NCBI GenBank assembly: GCA_005879675.1 | Contig: VBJE01000166.1 | Coordinates: 1-8,094 of the forward strand | Reading direction: 5' to 3' | Length of the DNA stretch: 8,094 bases | Origin: Chloroflexota bacterium | Lineage (GTDB): Bacteria; Chloroflexota; Dormibacteria; Dormibacterales; Dormibacteraceae | Part shown: positions 6,873-8,094 of the stretch, in pieces | How positions within the stretch are numbered: the first letter of the stretch is position 1 | Layout: each line of letters begins with the position of its first letter | Program-made: the position numbers and the translations under genes | Notes under the pieces: generated by a model | Seen by the model: the letters and a program-made list of their open reading frames with translations, nothing else | Told to the model about the DNA's origin: nothing | Database searches by the model: none

Positions 6873-7473
6873 GCACCCGCTCGTCGCCGACAGCCTGCGC
6901 GGGCTGCGCGACAAGACGACGCCGCCGGAAGAGTTCCGCAGCCTCGCGCGCAAGGTCATCACGCTCCTGCTGTACGAGGCGACCGCTGACCTGCCCACGC
7001 GACGTGGCACGGTGCAGACACCGCTTGCCGAGGCACCCGCGATCGAGGTCGAGAACGAGGTGGTTGCCATCCCCGTGCTGCGCGCGGGCCTCGGCCTGCT
7101 CGCGCCGGTGCTCGACCTCTTGCCGCGCGTGAGCGTCGGCTACATCGGCCTGGAGCGCGACGAGGAGACGGCCGTCGCCCGCATCTACTACAACAAGCTG
7201 CCGCGGCTGAAGGGCAAGATCCCCCTGCTTCTCGATCCCATGCTGGCGACCGGTGGGTCGGCGGCGCAGGCGCTGGACCTGATCAAGGAGGCGGGGGGGC
7301 GGGACACGCGCATGGTGTGCATCGTGGCGGCGCCCGAGGGCGTGAAGGTGCTCGAAGAGAGGCATCCAGAGGTGGACGTTTACACCGCGGCCCTCGACGA
7401 GCGGCTCAACGACAAGGCCTATATCGTCCCGGGTCTCGGTGATTTCGGGGACCGGCTGTTCGGGACCGGCTAG
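6853..7473 (+). CDS. upp: Uracil phosphoribosyltransferase
   Basis: This enzyme joins uracil to PRPP to give UMP, recapturing the base freed by the phosphorylases. The 206-residue product matches the family length of about 208. Landmarks in order: N-terminal SKHPLVADSLRGLRD (6-20); YEATADLPT (41-49); PVLRAGLGLL (74-83); the PRPP-binding loop LLLDPMLATGGS (125-136); VAAPEGV (158-164); and the uracil-binding C-terminus YIVPGLGDFGDRLFGT (190-205). The TTG start at 6853 gives M plus five residues before KHPL, exactly the E. coli spacing, and no ATG or GTG is available nearby. The start lies inside the 3' end of udp (20-nt overlap), so translation is likely coupled. No separate ribosome site is visible. 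A run of seven G at 7293-7299 does not break the frame. The gene is followed by the palindromic repeat pair. Confidence 0.96.
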   Translation: MPLSISKHPLVADSLRGLRDKTTPPEEFRSLARKVITLLLYEATADLPTRRGTVQTPLAEAPAIEVENEVVAIPVLRAGLGLLAPVLDLLPRVSVGYIGLERDEETAVARIYYNKLPRLKGKIPLLLDPMLATGGSAAQALDLIKEAGGRDTRMVCIVAAPEGVKVLEERHPEVDVYTAALDERLNDKAYIVPGLGDFGDRLFGTG

Positions 7474-7480
7474 GTCCACC

Positions 7481-7556
7481 CCGATTCCGCACGTTTTCGC
7501 CATCTCGTGCGAATTGCGACCTCCGATTCCGCACGTTTTCGCCGTCTCGTGCGGAA
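7481..7556. repeat. Tandem palindromic repeat, two 31-bp copies (REP-like)
   Basis: The 31-bp unit at 7481-7511 recurs at 7523-7553 with a single difference (A at 7502, G at 7544); the period is 42 bp. Each copy folds into a hairpin. Copy 2 has a perfect 9-bp stem (7527-7535 with 7548-7556). Copy 1 has nine pairs with one bulged C (7484-7493 with 7506-7514). Both have a 12-nt loop, ttttcgcc(a/g)tct. The pair fills most of the 93-bp gap between the convergent upp and add stops. No T-run follows either stem, so these are not standard intrinsic terminators, though they could block 3' exonucleases or converging polymerases. The near identity of non-coding copies suggests a dispersed palindromic element; one window cannot show how many copies the genome has. 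Confidence 0.8.
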
Positions 7557-7566
7557 ACCGGCGCCC

Positions 7567-8094
7567 CTAGCCGAACTTTGCCTCGTACGCCATCTCGTTG
7601 CACCGGCGCAACTCGTCGTCGGTCATGCCGGCCTCCGACATCAGCTGAAATTCCCGCGTCAGCGTCGTGCCCGCAACGGTGCGGGAGTCGGTGCTGATCG
7701 TGCAGCGCAGGCCGGCGCGCACCAGACCGGGAAGCGGGTGCTCTCGCAGCGCTTGCACCGCCTTGCACTTCCAGTTCGCCGTTGGGCACATGTCGAGCAC
7801 CACGCCCTCGGCCCGGATGCGCTCGACGATCCGCGGGTCCCTCGCCCCGAGCACGCCGTGCGCGATCCGCTCCACGCCCAGCTCCAGGGCCTCCTCGACG
7901 TGGGCGGGATCGCCGGCCTCGCCGGCGTGGCACGTCAGGCGCAGGCCCGCAGCTCGCGCCGCCTCGAACGCCCGCCTGTGCGGAGCGGCGGGGTAGCGGA
8001 CCTCGTCCCCCGCCAGGTCGAAACCGACGAGTCCGCGGCCCGCGAAGCCACCGCTGATGCGTGCAAGCTCGACGTTCTCCTCCGGCTCATGCTG
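7567..8094 (-). CDS. add: Adenosine deaminase, C-terminal half (5' end beyond window)
   Basis: This enzyme deaminates adenosine (and deoxyadenosine) to inosine, feeding nucleoside phosphorolysis. The frame is open from the window edge to TAG at 7569-7567 and gives 175 C-terminal residues of a protein usually about 330-360 long. In fragment numbering: VGFDLAGDE (23-31), CHAGEAG with metal/catalytic H56 and E59, ERIAHG with H79, LDMCPTAN (99-106), and the zinc Asp in ISTDSR (D136). The second Asp of the classic TDD motif is Ser (S137); actinobacterial enzymes as I recall them often have TDN here, so this looks like that branch and not a broken gene. The TTLTREF segment after it is also typical of that branch. 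It is convergent with upp across the palindromic repeats and is therefore a separate transcription unit, though functionally linked. A relative acting on adenine or another aminopurine cannot be fully excluded from half a protein. Confidence 0.9.
   Translation of the reverse strand, partial: QHEPEENVELARISGGFAGRGLVGFDLAGDEVRYPAAPHRRAFEAARAAGLRLTCHAGEAGDPAHVEEALELGVERIAHGVLGARDPRIVERIRAEGVVLDMCPTANWKCKAVQALREHPLPGLVRAGLRCTISTDSRTVAGTTLTREFQLMSEAGMTDDELRRCNEMAYEAKFG

Noticed and set aside
7293..7299. Run of seven G in upp as a frameshift or slippage site
   Set aside because: The reading frame is intact and family-like on both sides; nothing shows programmed slippage.
7481..7556. A minimal CRISPR array
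   Set aside because: There are only two copies, the spacing between repeats is 11 bp, and each repeat is itself a full long-loop hairpin; no cas gene is in view.
7481..7556. Ordinary rho-independent terminators for upp or add
   Set aside because: No T-run follows the stems on either strand; the only T-run is inside the loop. A transcript-end role remains possible but not in the classical form.
7567..8094. add as a truncated pseudogene
   Set aside because: The frame runs uninterrupted to the window edge, so the missing N-terminal half is explained by the cut of the window.

Overview
The window is a compact nucleoside uptake and salvage locus from a high-GC bacterium. It contains no mobile element, CRISPR array, rRNA or tRNA that I can see. 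The binding protein has a lipoprotein signal peptide, the codons are strongly G/C-ending, and several starts are GTG or TTG. This fits a Chloroflexota-, Dormibacterota- or Actinomycetota-like organism, but that is a guess from general feel and not a phylogenetic result.

Minus strand, reading from the centre to the left: a substrate-binding lipoprotein of the BMP/PnrA family (bmpA, 4691-3660), two BPD_transp_2 permeases (nupB, 3570-2416; nupC, 2419-1469) and a double-ATPase subunit (nupA, 1472 to beyond base 1). Together they are a complete nucleoside ABC importer, except that the last residues of the ATPase are cut off by the window edge. The two distal gene junctions are 4-base ATGA overlaps. 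The bmpA-nupB junction instead has an 89-nt gap holding a strong hairpin, a common arrangement for making more binding protein than permease.

Plus strand, diverging from bmpA: a pyrimidine-nucleoside phosphorylase (pdp/deoA, 4799-6091), a uridine-phosphorylase-family nucleoside phosphorylase (udp, 6102-6872) and uracil phosphoribosyltransferase (upp, 6853-7473). They are packed as an operon, with a 10-nt gap and then a 20-nt overlap. After a 93-bp gap holding a tandem palindromic repeat comes the C-terminal half of an adenosine deaminase (add) on the minus strand, convergent with upp and cut by the right edge.

The genes form one pathway: import nucleosides, deaminate adenosine (add), cleave pyrimidine nucleosides (pdp) and possibly purine nucleosides (the udp-family enzyme), then recapture uracil as UMP (upp) while pentose-1-phosphate goes to carbon metabolism.

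The gene content is ordinary. The points worth a second look are: (1) a minus-strand intrinsic-terminator structure in the leader of bmpA, placed so that it implies attenuation of the transporter operon; (2) a 31-bp palindromic repeat in two near-identical copies between upp and add; (3) loss of the uracil-recognition residues in the udp product, which suggests a purine or altered specificity; and (4) the hairpin between bmpA and nupB.
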